Part shown: piece after piece, positions 1 through 8,504 of the stretch | Layout of the letters: the number at the start of each line of letters is the position of its first letter | How positions within the stretch are numbered: the first letter of the stretch is position 1 | NCBI GenBank assembly: GCA_045652445.1 | Contig: JAZRUJ010000022.1 | Span: 1-27,502, forward strand | Length of the DNA: 27,502 bases | Source of the DNA: RGIG995 sp045652445 | GTDB lineage: Bacteria; Bacillota; Clostridia; Oscillospirales; UBA644 | Direction: 5' to 3' | Made by a program: the position numbers and the translations under genes | The notes under the pieces: model-generated | Databases searched by the model: none | Seen by the model: only the letters and a program-made list of their open reading frames with translations | Told to the model about the DNA's origin: nothing

Positions 1-1499
1 CCGGAGAAGATCATACGGGAAACCCAGGACGTGATAATATCATACCCGGTAACCAAGGCAGAAGTGAGATAGAAATACTTGAGGTCTTCCGTTTCTTCCG
101 GCCAACCCAAGGTAGAGAACGGCCACAAAGCGGACGAGAACCAGGTATCCAATGTGTCCGGATCCTGATGCATGGGTTTTCCACACTTAGGACAAACCGC
201 TACAGGTTCTCTGGAAACCACCATTTCACCGCATTCCCCATCCTCGCAATAATAAGCGGGAATCCGATGTCCCCACCACAGCTGGCGGGAAATACACCAG
301 TCGCGGATATTTTCCATCCAATGGAAATAGTTCTTTTCAAACCGTTCGGGAACAAACTTGATCTCTTTATTACGAACCACGTCAATGGCAGGTTTTGCAA
401 GCTTTTCCATCGCAACAAACCATTGTTTGGACACCCGGGGTTCTACGGTCGTTCCGCAACGGTAACAAGTACCTACGTTGTGAGAATAATTTTCAATGCG
501 AACCAGGAATCCGCCTTCTTCCAAATCGGCAACGATAGCTTTGCGAGCTTCGAAACGATCCATACCGGCGTACTTGGGATAATCGGCAATAATCTTGGCA
601 TCGTCGGTCATTACGTTGATGACTTCCAGACCGTGACGAGCCCCCACTTCAAAGTCATTGGGGTCGTGGGCGGGGGTAATTTTAACCACACCGGTACCAA
701 AATCCTGTTCTACGTAATCGTCGGCAACAATGGGAATCCGACGCCCAACCAAAGGAAGAATCAGGTATTTTCCTACCAAATGCTGATACCGTTCGTCCTT
801 GGGGTTGACTGCAACCGCAGTGTCGCCCAGCATGGTTTCGGGGCGGGTGGTTGCCAATTCCAAATAACCGGAACCATCTTCCAACGGATAACGCAAATGC
901 CAGAAATGCCCCTGTTGTTCTTCAAATTCCACTTCCGCGTCGGAGATGGAAGTCAAACAATGAGGACACCAGTTAATGATACGTTCCCCGCGGTAGATCA
1001 AGCCCTTTTCGTACAGGTGCATAAAAACGTCCTGAACTGCCTTGGAACAACCGTCGTCCAAGGTAAAACGTTCTCTCGACCAGTCGCAGGAAGAACCAAG
1101 TTTCTTCAACTGTTCGATAATTCTGCCGCCGTAGGTTTCTTTCCAAGCCCAGGCACGTTCCAAAAAGCCGTCACGGCCGATATCGTCCTTGGAAATGCCT
1201 TCTTTTCGCATCGCTTCCACGATTTTTGCCTCGGTGGCAATGGATGCGTGGTCGGTACCGGGAAGCCATAAGGTTGCAAAACCGCACATTCTCTTGTAGC
1301 GGATGAGGATGTCCTGTAACGTGTTATCCAGAGCATGGCCCATGTGCAACTGACCGGTAATATTCGGCGGGGGAATGACAATGGTATAGGGATCTTTTTC
1401 GGAATCGATTTCAGCCTTAAAGCAACCGTTATCGTTCCACATTTTGTAAATTTTGTCTTCGATCAACGAAGGATCATAGTTCTTTTCCAAATTCTGCAT
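1..1499 (-). CDS. valS: Valine--tRNA ligase, N-terminal part (runs off the window edge)
   Basis: Class I aminoacyl-tRNA synthetase that charges tRNA-Val in the cytoplasm. About 499 N-terminal codons are visible and the remainder (the family is usually near 880 residues) lies beyond position 1. Translation from the ATG at 1499 shows PPPNITGQLHMGHAL, the HIGH-type ATP motif, near residue 45. The CP1 editing domain follows with TTRPETMLGDTAVAVNP and DFGTGVVKITPAHDPNDF, then SRQLWWGHRIPAYY, a CPKC pair and LVTGYDII near the edge. An AAAGGA ribosome site lies about 9 bases before the ATG. The gap to recN is only 43 bases, with no room for a T-box leader, so valS is probably the promoter-distal gene of the recN operon. 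IleS and LeuS are less likely because the LVTGYDII and PPPNITG signatures are ValS-type. The KMSKS motif is outside the window. Confidence 0.96.
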   Translation of the reverse strand, partial: MQNLEKNYDPSLIEDKIYKMWNDNGCFKAEIDSEKDPYTIVIPPPNITGQLHMGHALDNTLQDILIRYKRMCGFATLWLPGTDHASIATEAKIVEAMRKEGISKDDIGRDGFLERAWAWKETYGGRIIEQLKKLGSSCDWSRERFTLDDGCSKAVQDVFMHLYEKGLIYRGERIINWCPHCLTSISDAEVEFEEQQGHFWHLRYPLEDGSGYLELATTRPETMLGDTAVAVNPKDERYQHLVGKYLILPLVGRRIPIVADDYVEQDFGTGVVKITPAHDPNDFEVGARHGLEVINVMTDDAKIIADYPKYAGMDRFEARKAIVADLEEGGFLVRIENYSHNVGTCYRCGTTVEPRVSKQWFVAMEKLAKPAIDVVRNKEIKFVPERFEKNYFHWMENIRDWCISRQLWWGHRIPAYYCEDGECGEMVVSREPVAVCPKCGKPMHQDPDTLDTWFSSALWPFSTLGWPEETEDLKYFYLTSALVTGYDIITSWVSRMIFS

Positions 1500-1542
1500 G
1501 GGTGGAATGTCCTTTCTGTTATATATAAGGTAAATAATTTCG

Positions 1543-3201
1543 TTATTGACCGGAACCGATTCGCAACAAATCTTCTGCGGCGGCAATGGTTGCGGATGTG
1601 GGGGAAATTCCGCCGATGATTCGAGCCAATTCTCCCACGCGGCCAGAATGATCCAGGGGAGAAACGGAAGTAAAGGTACGGTTGCCGGAAACGGATTTTG
1701 CAATCAAATAATGTTGATGAGCATAAGCGGCGATTTGGGCAAGGTGGGTTACAACGACCACCTGTTTATCTCCGGAAATTTCCTTCAGCTTCATGGCAAT
1801 TTTTTCGGCGGCTTTTCCGCTGACACCCGTATCCACCTCGTCAAAAATCAGGGTTTGGGCGTCTTCATCCAACGTAAGAACCGTTTTCATTGCCAACATA
1901 ATTCGAGAAAGCTCCCCGCCCGATGCAATCTTGGAGAGAGGGCGAAGCGTTTCGCCCAGATTGGCGGACAAGAGAAATTCCACAGAATCTGCCCCCTTGG
2001 GAGTATAAGAACCGGCAGGGGTAATTTGGACGGAAAAACCGGTATTTGGCATATCCAAAAAGGCTAACTGTTGTGTTAAAGTTTCTTCCAGAGTCTTCCC
2101 TGCTTTTTTCCGGGATTCGGTCAAAGAAAGGGCGATGGCTTGAAGTTTTTCATACAGACGAGCCTTTTCTTCATTCAGTGAATCAAGACGTTCCGCAGAG
2201 GCATCCAACAATTCCAATTCCTTTGCGGCGTTGTCCCGAAAAACAAGAATATCTTCTACCGTAGGTCCGTATTTTCGCTTCAAACGATAAATCAAATCCA
2301 GACGCTCTTCCACTTCGTTTAATTCAGAGGCATCAAAAGACTGATCTTCCATAAACTGGCGAATTTCGGAAGAAATGTCGTCCAAGTCTTCGGAAAGAGC
2401 TGTCAAACGTCGGGAAAGATCGGAAAGAGTATCGTTAAAACCGGCAATCTTTTCCAAGGAAGAACAGGCTTGTCCCAACTTGTCCCGGGCATTGTTATCC
2501 TCGGAACAAAGAGCGTAGGCAGAAACCAAAGAAGACTCAATTTTTTCCCCGTTGGAAAGAACGATTCTTCGTTGTTCCAATTCTTCCTCTTCTCCAATGC
2601 GAAGAGCTGCAGCGTCAATTTCCTGCACCTGATATGACAAAAGATCAATTTTTTGCATCCGGGTCTGTTCGTCAGTATTCAATTCCGATATCCGACGGAG
2701 AACCTGTTTCAGCTGTCCAAAAACATCTTCGTATTCCAGGCGAATGGCTTCGTTTTTTGCGAATGCATCCAAATAACGGACGTGGGTTGCAGGATCAAGT
2801 AAAGCCCGGTTGTCGTGCTGTCCGTGAATATTCACCAAATGTCCGGCAAAATCCTTGAGCATGGATACGGTGGCAGGTCTTCCGTTGATGCGGACGGTGG
2901 ATTTGCCGTCGCAAGAAAGATCCCGCTGAATCAAAAGTTCTTCGCCCTCAAACCCTTGTTCGTTCAAGAATGAAACTGTGGCAGGGGAAAGATCCGTAAA
3001 CAGCCCGGAAACGGTGGCTTTTTCACAACCGGAACGAACGATGTCTTTTCCGACCCGTTCCCCGAGTAAAAGGTTTAGGGAGTGGATCAACACCGATTTC
3101 CCGGCACCGGTCTCCCCGGTGAGAACCGAAAAACCCTTGGTCAGTTCCAAATCGGCACGTTCAATGACCGCAAGATTTTCAATGTGAAGCTGTTCCAGCA
3201 A
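1543..3201 (-). CDS. recN: DNA repair ATPase RecN
   Basis: SMC-like ATPase that acts early in double-strand-break repair by recombination. The 552 residues match the family length. A Walker A motif GETGAGKS lies near residue 30, a long coiled-coil middle covers roughly residues 150-370, and the C-terminal part holds the ABC signature LASGGELSR-type region (seen as KIASGGELSRIMLAMK) followed by Walker B LIFDEVDTGVSG. The start is a TTG at 3201, supported by GAGGTGAT nine bases upstream; there is no competing ATG. The gene begins 11 bases after argR, the usual argR-recN pairing in Firmicutes. In B. subtilis spoIVB and spo0A follow recN, whereas here valS does. Confidence 0.97.
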   Translation of the reverse strand: MLEQLHIENLAVIERADLELTKGFSVLTGETGAGKSVLIHSLNLLLGERVGKDIVRSGCEKATVSGLFTDLSPATVSFLNEQGFEGEELLIQRDLSCDGKSTVRINGRPATVSMLKDFAGHLVNIHGQHDNRALLDPATHVRYLDAFAKNEAIRLEYEDVFGQLKQVLRRISELNTDEQTRMQKIDLLSYQVQEIDAAALRIGEEEELEQRRIVLSNGEKIESSLVSAYALCSEDNNARDKLGQACSSLEKIAGFNDTLSDLSRRLTALSEDLDDISSEIRQFMEDQSFDASELNEVEERLDLIYRLKRKYGPTVEDILVFRDNAAKELELLDASAERLDSLNEEKARLYEKLQAIALSLTESRKKAGKTLEETLTQQLAFLDMPNTGFSVQITPAGSYTPKGADSVEFLLSANLGETLRPLSKIASGGELSRIMLAMKTVLTLDEDAQTLIFDEVDTGVSGKAAEKIAMKLKEISGDKQVVVVTHLAQIAAYAHQHYLIAKSVSGNRTFTSVSPLDHSGRVGELARIIGGISPTSATIAAAEDLLRIGSGQ

Positions 3202-3212
3202 AGGATATCACC

Positions 3213-3683
3213 TCAACCTTGCTTAATAATCTGACGAAACTCGTTCTGCAAAGCGACGGCGGCGTCCAAGGATTCTGCGGCGAGGAAAATCGTATCGTCG
3301 CCGGCGATGGAGCCGATAATTTCCGGGTGTTCTACGCCATCAATAACTGCAGCGACAGCCGGAGCCATCCCGGAATGGCAACGAATTACCACGATTTGCT
3401 GGGCGGCACGCACATCAACCACGCCATCCCGCACCAAAGCGGAAAAACGATCTTTCCGGTCGGGGATTTCCGCAGAAATTTGATCGGAAGCCATGTACTT
3501 GTAACGTTTCTGTACGCCAGAAGTTTTGACCAGATTCAGGTCTTTGATGTCTCGAGACACGGTGGCTTGGGTTACTTTAAACCCGAGGTTTTGCAGATAC
3601 AGAGTGATTTCTTCTTGGGTTTCCACTTCTGTGGAAGAAATCAACTTCAGAATCTGCGATTGACGTTTTTCTTTGACTTTCAT
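3213..3683 (-). CDS. argR: Arginine repressor ArgR/AhrC
   Basis: Hexameric arginine-responsive transcription factor that represses arginine synthesis and may activate catabolism. The 156 residues match the family. The N-terminal winged helix (residues 1-70) contains QEEITLYLQNLGFKVTQATVSRD, whose TQATVSRD portion is the recognition helix. The C-terminal oligomerisation and arginine-binding domain includes GSIAGDDTIFLA, where the GDD acidic pair binds arginine in characterised ArgR proteins. The ATG at 3683 has AGGAGAG about 8 bases upstream. It lies 12 bases after nadK in the same operon. No arginine genes are nearby, so it acts in trans, and I did not find a convincing ARG box in the adjacent intergenic bases. 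Confidence 0.96.
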   Translation of the reverse strand: MKVKEKRQSQILKLISSTEVETQEEITLYLQNLGFKVTQATVSRDIKDLNLVKTSGVQKRYKYMASDQISAEIPDRKDRFSALVRDGVVDVRAAQQIVVIRCHSGMAPAVAAVIDGVEHPEIIGSIAGDDTIFLAAESLDAAVALQNEFRQIIKQG

Positions 3684-3695
3684 GTTTTATCTCTC

Positions 3696-4544
3696 CTAAT
3701 TATTATGATTCATTTTTGCAGAAAGCACCCGACCGAATGGGGTATGGGAAAACCGGATTAATCGGGTTTGCAAAGGGGATTGGGAAATGCGAATTTCATC
3801 CCCTTGCTGTAACAAAAGGGTCCCTTCACCGTCAAAAGATAAGTATGTCTCCCCTTTTTTCTGGCTTCCCACCCGCAGAGACAGTTTAGAATCTGCAGAG
3901 AAAACCATAGGACGGGCGGTAAGACTATGCGCACAGACGGGAGTTGCGATAATCGCGTTTAGGGTAGGATCCACAATAGGACCGCCGGCGGACAAAGAAT
4001 ATGCGGTCGATCCGGTAGGCGTTGCAAAAATCATACCGTCTGCATGATAAGAGGCAAAGACTTGTCCTCGTTCCATCAATTCAAAGGTAACAAGGTGGGG
4101 CAACGTTCCATAAGAAACAACACCGTCGTTAAGGCATTCTTCCCGGAAAATTTCTTCTCCCTTACGAAAAACACCTACGGAGATCATCATGCGATGTTCC
4201 ACCGTATAATCCCCGGAAAACAGACGAGACAGACATTTCGGGGAAGAACCATCTAACTCAGCCATGTAGCCGAGATTCCCGCAATTAACACCCAAAATAG
4301 GAAGATTTTGACGGGCGGCGGCATGGGAGAAACGGAGAATCGTTCCGTCGCCACCAAGAACGATGGCAAGATCCGCCCAACAAGCTCCGTCTTCGGGGGT
4401 GCAGGTAGAAAAACCGGGGAGATTTTCCGTACACCGAACGTCTCCTCCTAATTTTTCAAGAGAAGAGGCGATAGCGGCGGTTAGGGTCAAATTCTCGTCC
4501 CGATCAGGATTCGGGACCAAAACGATCCGAAGTTTTTGATTCAA
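3696..4544 (-). CDS. nadK: NAD kinase
   Basis: Phosphorylates NAD to NADP in the cytoplasm. Signature motifs are VLGGDGTILRFSHAAA (the GGDGT active-site motif) near residue 63, GVNCGNLGYMAEL, and the NAD-binding ATPTGSTAYSLSAGGP block. The frame is open to a GTG at 4553, but that GTG lies inside a GAGGTGATT ribosome binding site. The TTG at 4544 sits eight bases after the GAGG core and gives an N-terminus MNQKLRIVLVPNPDRDE, typical of the family, so I chose it (282 residues). The gene lies between tlyA (15 bases from the chosen start) and argR. In B. subtilis nadK is not in this cluster, but this placement is common in clostridia. Confidence 0.95.
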   Translation of the reverse strand: MNQKLRIVLVPNPDRDENLTLTAAIASSLEKLGGDVRCTENLPGFSTCTPEDGACWADLAIVLGGDGTILRFSHAAARQNLPILGVNCGNLGYMAELDGSSPKCLSRLFSGDYTVEHRMMISVGVFRKGEEIFREECLNDGVVSYGTLPHLVTFELMERGQVFASYHADGMIFATPTGSTAYSLSAGGPIVDPTLNAIIATPVCAHSLTARPMVFSADSKLSLRVGSQKKGETYLSFDGEGTLLLQQGDEIRISQSPLQTRLIRFSHTPFGRVLSAKMNHNN

Positions 4545-4559
4545 GTCAATCACCTCTGG

Positions 4560-5321
4560 TTATAAAGATGCATGCGCCAAGCGAACTATCTGGGAAAAAT
4601 CCACAGGAGTATCCGCTCCGGCAAGAGAAAGATGCAAAAGATATTCTATATTCCCCTCGGTACCTTTCACGGGAGAATAGTCCGCACCCAACAAATGATA
4701 TCCCATCTCTTGGGCTTGTTCCGAAACGGAACGAAGCACTTGGCGATGAATTTTCGGGTCACGGATGACGCTTTTTTTGTGGCGTACTTCAAATTGAGGC
4801 TTGACCAACGCTACAATATCTGCAGAGACGGAATAATCCAACAAATGGGGCAAAACCTTGGTCAAGGACAAAAAGGAAACGTCGATACAAATAAAATCGG
4901 GAGTGCCGGTATAATACAAGGAAAGGTCTTTCACGTGAACGCCTTCCAAATTGTGCACCCGAGGATCGTCTCGCAATTCTTGAGCGAGTTGATCATGCCC
5001 CACGTCAATAGCGTAAACTTCCGCCGCACCGTTTTGCAAGGCACAGTCGGTAAATCCGCCGGTAGAAGCACCGATATCAAGCACCGTCTTCCCTTCCAGG
5101 GAAATGGAAAAAGACTGAAGTGCCTTTTCCAATTTATGTCCGCCTCTACCCACGTATTTCAGGGCGGCGGTAACGGTAATCTCATCTTCCGGGCAGACAT
5201 CGGCACTGTTTTTCGTGCAAACAATACCGTTACGAAGAACCGAGCCGGAACGAATTAATTCCTGTGCCCGTTCCCGAGTTTGTGCCAAGGAAGATTGAAC
5301 CAAATAAACATCAAGCCTCAC
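4560..5321 (-). CDS. tlyA: TlyA-family rRNA 2'-O-methyltransferase
   Basis: S-adenosylmethionine-dependent methyltransferase. TlyA homologues methylate ribose in 16S and/or 23S rRNA, and some are also reported as haemolysin-like. An N-terminal S4 RNA-binding domain (residues 1-60, RLDVYLVQSSLAQTRERAQE) is followed by the FtsJ/RrmJ-type Rossmann domain, with GGHKLEKAL, the SAM-binding DIGASTGGFTDCAL and CIDVSFLSLTKVLP. The length of 253 residues is near the usual 250-270. Translation begins at a GTG at 5321 that overlaps the end of ispA by 11 bases; no strong ribosome site precedes it, suggesting translational coupling. In B. subtilis dxs lies between ispA and this gene, and it is absent here. 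Confidence 0.94.
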   Translation of the reverse strand: MRLDVYLVQSSLAQTRERAQELIRSGSVLRNGIVCTKNSADVCPEDEITVTAALKYVGRGGHKLEKALQSFSISLEGKTVLDIGASTGGFTDCALQNGAAEVYAIDVGHDQLAQELRDDPRVHNLEGVHVKDLSLYYTGTPDFICIDVSFLSLTKVLPHLLDYSVSADIVALVKPQFEVRHKKSVIRDPKIHRQVLRSVSEQAQEMGYHLLGADYSPVKGTEGNIEYLLHLSLAGADTPVDFSQIVRLAHASL

Positions 5322-6195
5322 GTCCGCACATCCGTATCGTTAATTCTCGCAAAAATGCAGGGTTTGGGAACGAATCCAGCAGAGACAACGCCAAATCGGT
5401 AAGACGTTCCACTTCCTTTTGAGCCCCGTCCATTCCGAGAAGATCCACAAATGTGGTCTTGTTTTCGCCGGAATCTTTTCCCGGGGTTTTTCCCAAGGTT
5501 TCGGAGGTGCTGATTACATCCAAAATATCGTCCCGGATTTGGAATGCTTGTCCTACGGCTCTTCCGTAAGCATCGGCGATAGCACAGGTCGAAGCATCTG
5601 CTCCGGCGGCGATACAGCCGAGAACACAAGAGGCAGAGAGCATAGAAGCGGTTTTTAAATCATTAACTCGCTCCAAATATGCCCGATCTACGATCCGGTC
5701 GGAATTTTTCATATCAAGAACTTGTCCCGTTAAAATTCCATCCAAACCGGAAGCGGAACAAAGAACCTTTACCGAATCCAAAATGCCTTGACAGGAAAGT
5801 CCGTACTCTTCACCGAAATGAAGAACCGTTTCCAACGCTTTATCGTAAAGACCGCTTCCCGCAAGAAGCGCCACGTATTCCCCATACACCACGTGATTGG
5901 TGGGTCTGCCCCGGCGGAGCGTGTCGTTATCCATACAGGGCAAGTCGTCGTGGATCAACGAATAGGTATGTATCATTTCCACACCGGCGGCGGCGGGGAG
6001 GGCGGGAGTAATTTCCCCTCCGCACAATTCAGAAAATGCGAGAGTCAGCACAGGACGGATCCGTTTCCCTCCGGCAAGAAGACTGTACCGCATGGAATCC
6101 ACGAGAATATTATCGGAATCTTCCGGAAGAAACTCCGAAAAAGATTCTTCCACGGCGTTGCGATAACGAGCATATTGTTCATCGAAGGTCGTCAT
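5311..6195 (-). CDS. ispA: Farnesyl/geranyl diphosphate synthase (polyprenyl synthetase family)
   Basis: Condenses isopentenyl diphosphate with allylic diphosphates to give C10-C15 precursors for undecaprenyl carrier lipid and quinones. The first aspartate-rich motif appears as LIHDDLPCMDND and the second as IRDDILDVISTSETLGKTPGKD (near residue 225). GGKRIRPVLTLAFSEL is the conserved substrate-binding GGKR block. An upstream ATG at 6243 is in frame, but the ATG at 6195 is preceded by GGAGG at 12 bases and gives a 294-residue protein of normal length, so I chose it. It overlaps the end of xseB by 17 bases. The chain-length determinants do not allow me to separate C10 from C15 product with certainty. 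Confidence 0.94.
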   Translation of the reverse strand: MTTFDEQYARYRNAVEESFSEFLPEDSDNILVDSMRYSLLAGGKRIRPVLTLAFSELCGGEITPALPAAAGVEMIHTYSLIHDDLPCMDNDTLRRGRPTNHVVYGEYVALLAGSGLYDKALETVLHFGEEYGLSCQGILDSVKVLCSASGLDGILTGQVLDMKNSDRIVDRAYLERVNDLKTASMLSASCVLGCIAAGADASTCAIADAYGRAVGQAFQIRDDILDVISTSETLGKTPGKDSGENKTTFVDLLGMDGAQKEVERLTDLALSLLDSFPNPAFLRELTIRMCGREA

Positions 6196-6418
6196 CGGTA
6201 AGTGCAACCTCCTCTCCGTTTCGGACAAGGGTGATCTCCCCACGGAACTTTTCCAAGATTTTGGAGCATTTTTCCGAAAGAGTGAGGGCTTCCTTATAGA
6301 CTTTCATGGTTTCGTCCAAAGAAAGTTCGCCGGATTCAAGAGATTGAACAATCTCCTCCAGCCGGGCAATCATTTCTTCATAACTTGCGGTTTTTTTTGC
6401 ATTCTGCGACACAGCCAA
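6179..6418 (-). CDS. xseB: Exodeoxyribonuclease VII small subunit
   Basis: Small subunit that binds XseA in several copies to form the single-strand-specific exonuclease VII. The 79 residues match the family, and the hallmark helix pair is present: SYEEMIARLEEIVQSLESGE, followed by LSLDETMKVYKEALTLSEKC. The ATG at 6418 lies inside the 3' end of xseA (41-base overlap), implying coupled translation that would help balance subunits. Confidence 0.95.
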   Translation of the reverse strand: MAVSQNAKKTASYEEMIARLEEIVQSLESGELSLDETMKVYKEALTLSEKCSKILEKFRGEITLVRNGEEVALTDDDLR

Positions 6419-7577
6419 TCACTCCATCTTGAAAATGTAAGGTTAAAGAATCGCCGGGATTGATTTGTTCCGCACGGCGGATAGGAACACCTTCCGATTC
6501 CGCCAAAGCATAGCCTCGGGACAATACCGACAAAGGATTTAACGCCGTTAAGCGAGATGTCAGGTTTGAAAAATCGGAATACCGACGTTGCAACTGACGC
6601 TCTCCGGCGGATTTTAAGCGAAAATCAAAGTAATCCAACTGTTGGGAACGGGTCTGCAGTCCCGGAGTTGGATCAATGCGGGCGGTAAGCCCTTGCAATT
6701 TTTGTTCTTCCAATCGAAGCCGGGCGGCAGCAAAATTTAAAACCGACCGTTTGGCACGAGCCAACCGCTCCGAAAGGGAGGGAGCTTGTCCCACCGCAAG
6801 TTCTGCGGCAACCGAGGGGGTTGCGGCACGAACGTCGGAAACGAAATCGAGAATGGTAAAGTCCGTCTCGTGTCCGATGGCACTAATGACGGGCAAGGGA
6901 TACTTTGCCACAAGACGGGCAAGGGTTTCGTCGTTAAAGACGGCAAGGTCTTCGTAAGAGCCACCGCCCCGGGCGATGATAACCAGGTCAACGTCCGAAC
7001 GGTTACGAAAATATTCCAATCCCTCCGCCACGGAGCGAGGACTGTCCACCCCCTGCATTAAACAAGGATAAATGCACAAAGGAACGGAAGGTGCCAGGCG
7101 AGAACAAACGCTGATGATATCCCGGATTGCCGCCCCGGTTACCGAAGTACAAACACCAATGGTTCGGGGATAAAGGGGCAAGGGCTTTTTTCGGTCAAAT
7201 AAGCCTTCTTCTTCCAAAGCTGCCTTGACCCGCAAAAATTCCAAATACAACCCGCCCAAACCGTCGGGGAGCATTTCTTCCGTGTAAAACTGGTACTGCC
7301 CGTCCCGTTCGTAGAGAGAAACCTTTCCGCGAACCAGCACTTGCATTCCGTCTTTCGGGTTAAACGTGAGATTGGACGCCTGCCACTTAAACATGACTGC
7401 CTTTACCGAGGCGTTGCGGTCTTTGATTGAAAAATAACAGTGACCACTCTTGGAATTGCGGACAAAATTGGAAACCTCTCCCCGAAGCCAGACCGATTTT
7501 AGATTCCGGTCACTTTCCAAGAGAGATTTCACATAAAGATTCAATTGTTCCACAGAAAGGGCAATAGGCGGATTCAA
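6378..7577 (-). CDS. xseA: Exodeoxyribonuclease VII large subunit
   Basis: Catalytic subunit of exonuclease VII, which degrades single-stranded DNA from both ends into oligonucleotides during repair. An N-terminal OB-fold (residues 1-105; VWLRGEVSNFVRNSKSGHCYFSIKD) is followed by the catalytic domain with GVCTSVTGAAIRDI, then VDLVIIARGGGSYEDLAVFN and SAIGHETDFTILDFVSDVRA, both diagnostic of XseA, and a C-terminal coiled region ending in the LSRGYALAE block. It starts at a TTG at 7577 with AAGGAG eight bases upstream; the preceding gene stops at the adjacent base. The length of 399 residues is typical. Confidence 0.96.
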   Translation of the reverse strand: MNPPIALSVEQLNLYVKSLLESDRNLKSVWLRGEVSNFVRNSKSGHCYFSIKDRNASVKAVMFKWQASNLTFNPKDGMQVLVRGKVSLYERDGQYQFYTEEMLPDGLGGLYLEFLRVKAALEEEGLFDRKKPLPLYPRTIGVCTSVTGAAIRDIISVCSRLAPSVPLCIYPCLMQGVDSPRSVAEGLEYFRNRSDVDLVIIARGGGSYEDLAVFNDETLARLVAKYPLPVISAIGHETDFTILDFVSDVRAATPSVAAELAVGQAPSLSERLARAKRSVLNFAAARLRLEEQKLQGLTARIDPTPGLQTRSQQLDYFDFRLKSAGERQLQRRYSDFSNLTSRLTALNPLSVLSRGYALAESEGVPIRRAEQINPGDSLTLHFQDGVIGCVAECKKNRKL

Positions 7578-8504
7578 TCAAATCACTCCTTCGTGACGCA
7601 AACGAGTAAGACAGGCAATTCCGGCGGCGTTATCACAAGAATATCCATCGGTAGCAAAAACGGCATGATACCGTTGAGAAAGTCGACTGCGAATGATGGA
7701 ATTGGAACAAACGCCTCCGATCATCAAGAGAGGAAGATCAGGATAATTCTGCAAAGCAAAATCGATCATACCTTCCAATTCAGCACAGACCGAGTCAATG
7801 GCAAAAAAAGCAATTTCTTCCCGAGAGCGACCCTCGGCAAGAAGTTTTTTCGCTTTATTTTCATATCCGGACAGGGAGCAACAGCCATTCTTTTGCCGAA
7901 CGCGGTGTTTGGTGGGGACTTGTCCGCGGACCGCGTCAGGATCCATGGCGGCACCACAGGGAAACGAATATCCCAACAGAACGCCGATGCGATCAATCAA
8001 CTGACCGGCATGGAGATCCAGGGTGTGAGAAAGAATGGAAACATTGTCAATTCCGTCCACCAAAAGAAGTTCGGTCGTTCCTCCGGAAACGTGAAATGCC
8101 AGAAAAGGGTGGTGGAGCCACTCGGTCTTCCCCACCGACCACAACCCTGCGGCAATATGCCCCTGCTGATGAGAAAACTCATACAACGGACAGCAAAAAG
8201 CGTGTGCCATCGTCCGAGCATAAGAAACCCCGGACCGAAAACAAGGCATATAGGAATCTTCCGTACGGCGGGGCTGAGTTGAAACTCCCACCGCAGCAAG
8301 AGCATCAAAGGACGGCAAAGACTCAAACAATTCGGGGAATTGCTTGACGTGAAGAAAGACTGCGTCACTCTGACGAAGCCCCCGTTCCCCTTCCCGCACA
8401 GGGAGAAGCCGTCTGCGGCTTTCCATTCCCCGGGACGTATCAAGGGCAACGGAGGTCGTATAGTTACTGGTGTCGATTCCGAGATAATTATTTTTCACGG
8501 ACAT
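7578..8504 (-). CDS. TsaD/Kae1-like protein (M22 glycoprotease fold paralogue)
   Basis: Member of the ASKHA-fold family that includes TsaD, the enzyme that places threonylcarbamoyl on tRNA adenosine 37. Visible motifs are LGIDTSNYTTSVAL (nucleotide-binding loop), HQQGH near residue 131 (the metal-binding HxxxH), AFHVSGGTTELLLVDG, MIGGVCSNSIIRS and CDNAAGIACL. All have counterparts in TsaD, so an active metal and nucleotide site is plausible. At 308 residues it is shorter than canonical TsaD (about 335-345), and it sits away from tsaB/tsaE, so I infer a paralogue rather than the housekeeping TsaD. Old annotations call such proteins O-sialoglycoprotein endopeptidase, which is not supported as a function. 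It overlaps nusB by 17 bases and abuts xseA, where folD stands in B. subtilis. Substrate unknown. Confidence 0.8.
   Translation of the reverse strand: MSVKNNYLGIDTSNYTTSVALDTSRGMESRRRLLPVREGERGLRQSDAVFLHVKQFPELFESLPSFDALAAVGVSTQPRRTEDSYMPCFRSGVSYARTMAHAFCCPLYEFSHQQGHIAAGLWSVGKTEWLHHPFLAFHVSGGTTELLLVDGIDNVSILSHTLDLHAGQLIDRIGVLLGYSFPCGAAMDPDAVRGQVPTKHRVRQKNGCCSLSGYENKAKKLLAEGRSREEIAFFAIDSVCAELEGMIDFALQNYPDLPLLMIGGVCSNSIIRSRLSQRYHAVFATDGYSCDNAAGIACLTRLRHEGVI

Noticed and set aside
168..1271. A 367-residue plus-strand open frame over valS
   Set aside because: It is also in register with valS codons and is a codon-bias shadow; valS motifs are clear on the minus strand.
6196..6243. Longer ispA start at the ATG at 6243
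   Set aside because: The ATG at 6195 has a GGAGG site and matches the usual family N-terminus; the 16 extra residues lie inside xseB and look unlike an ispA start.
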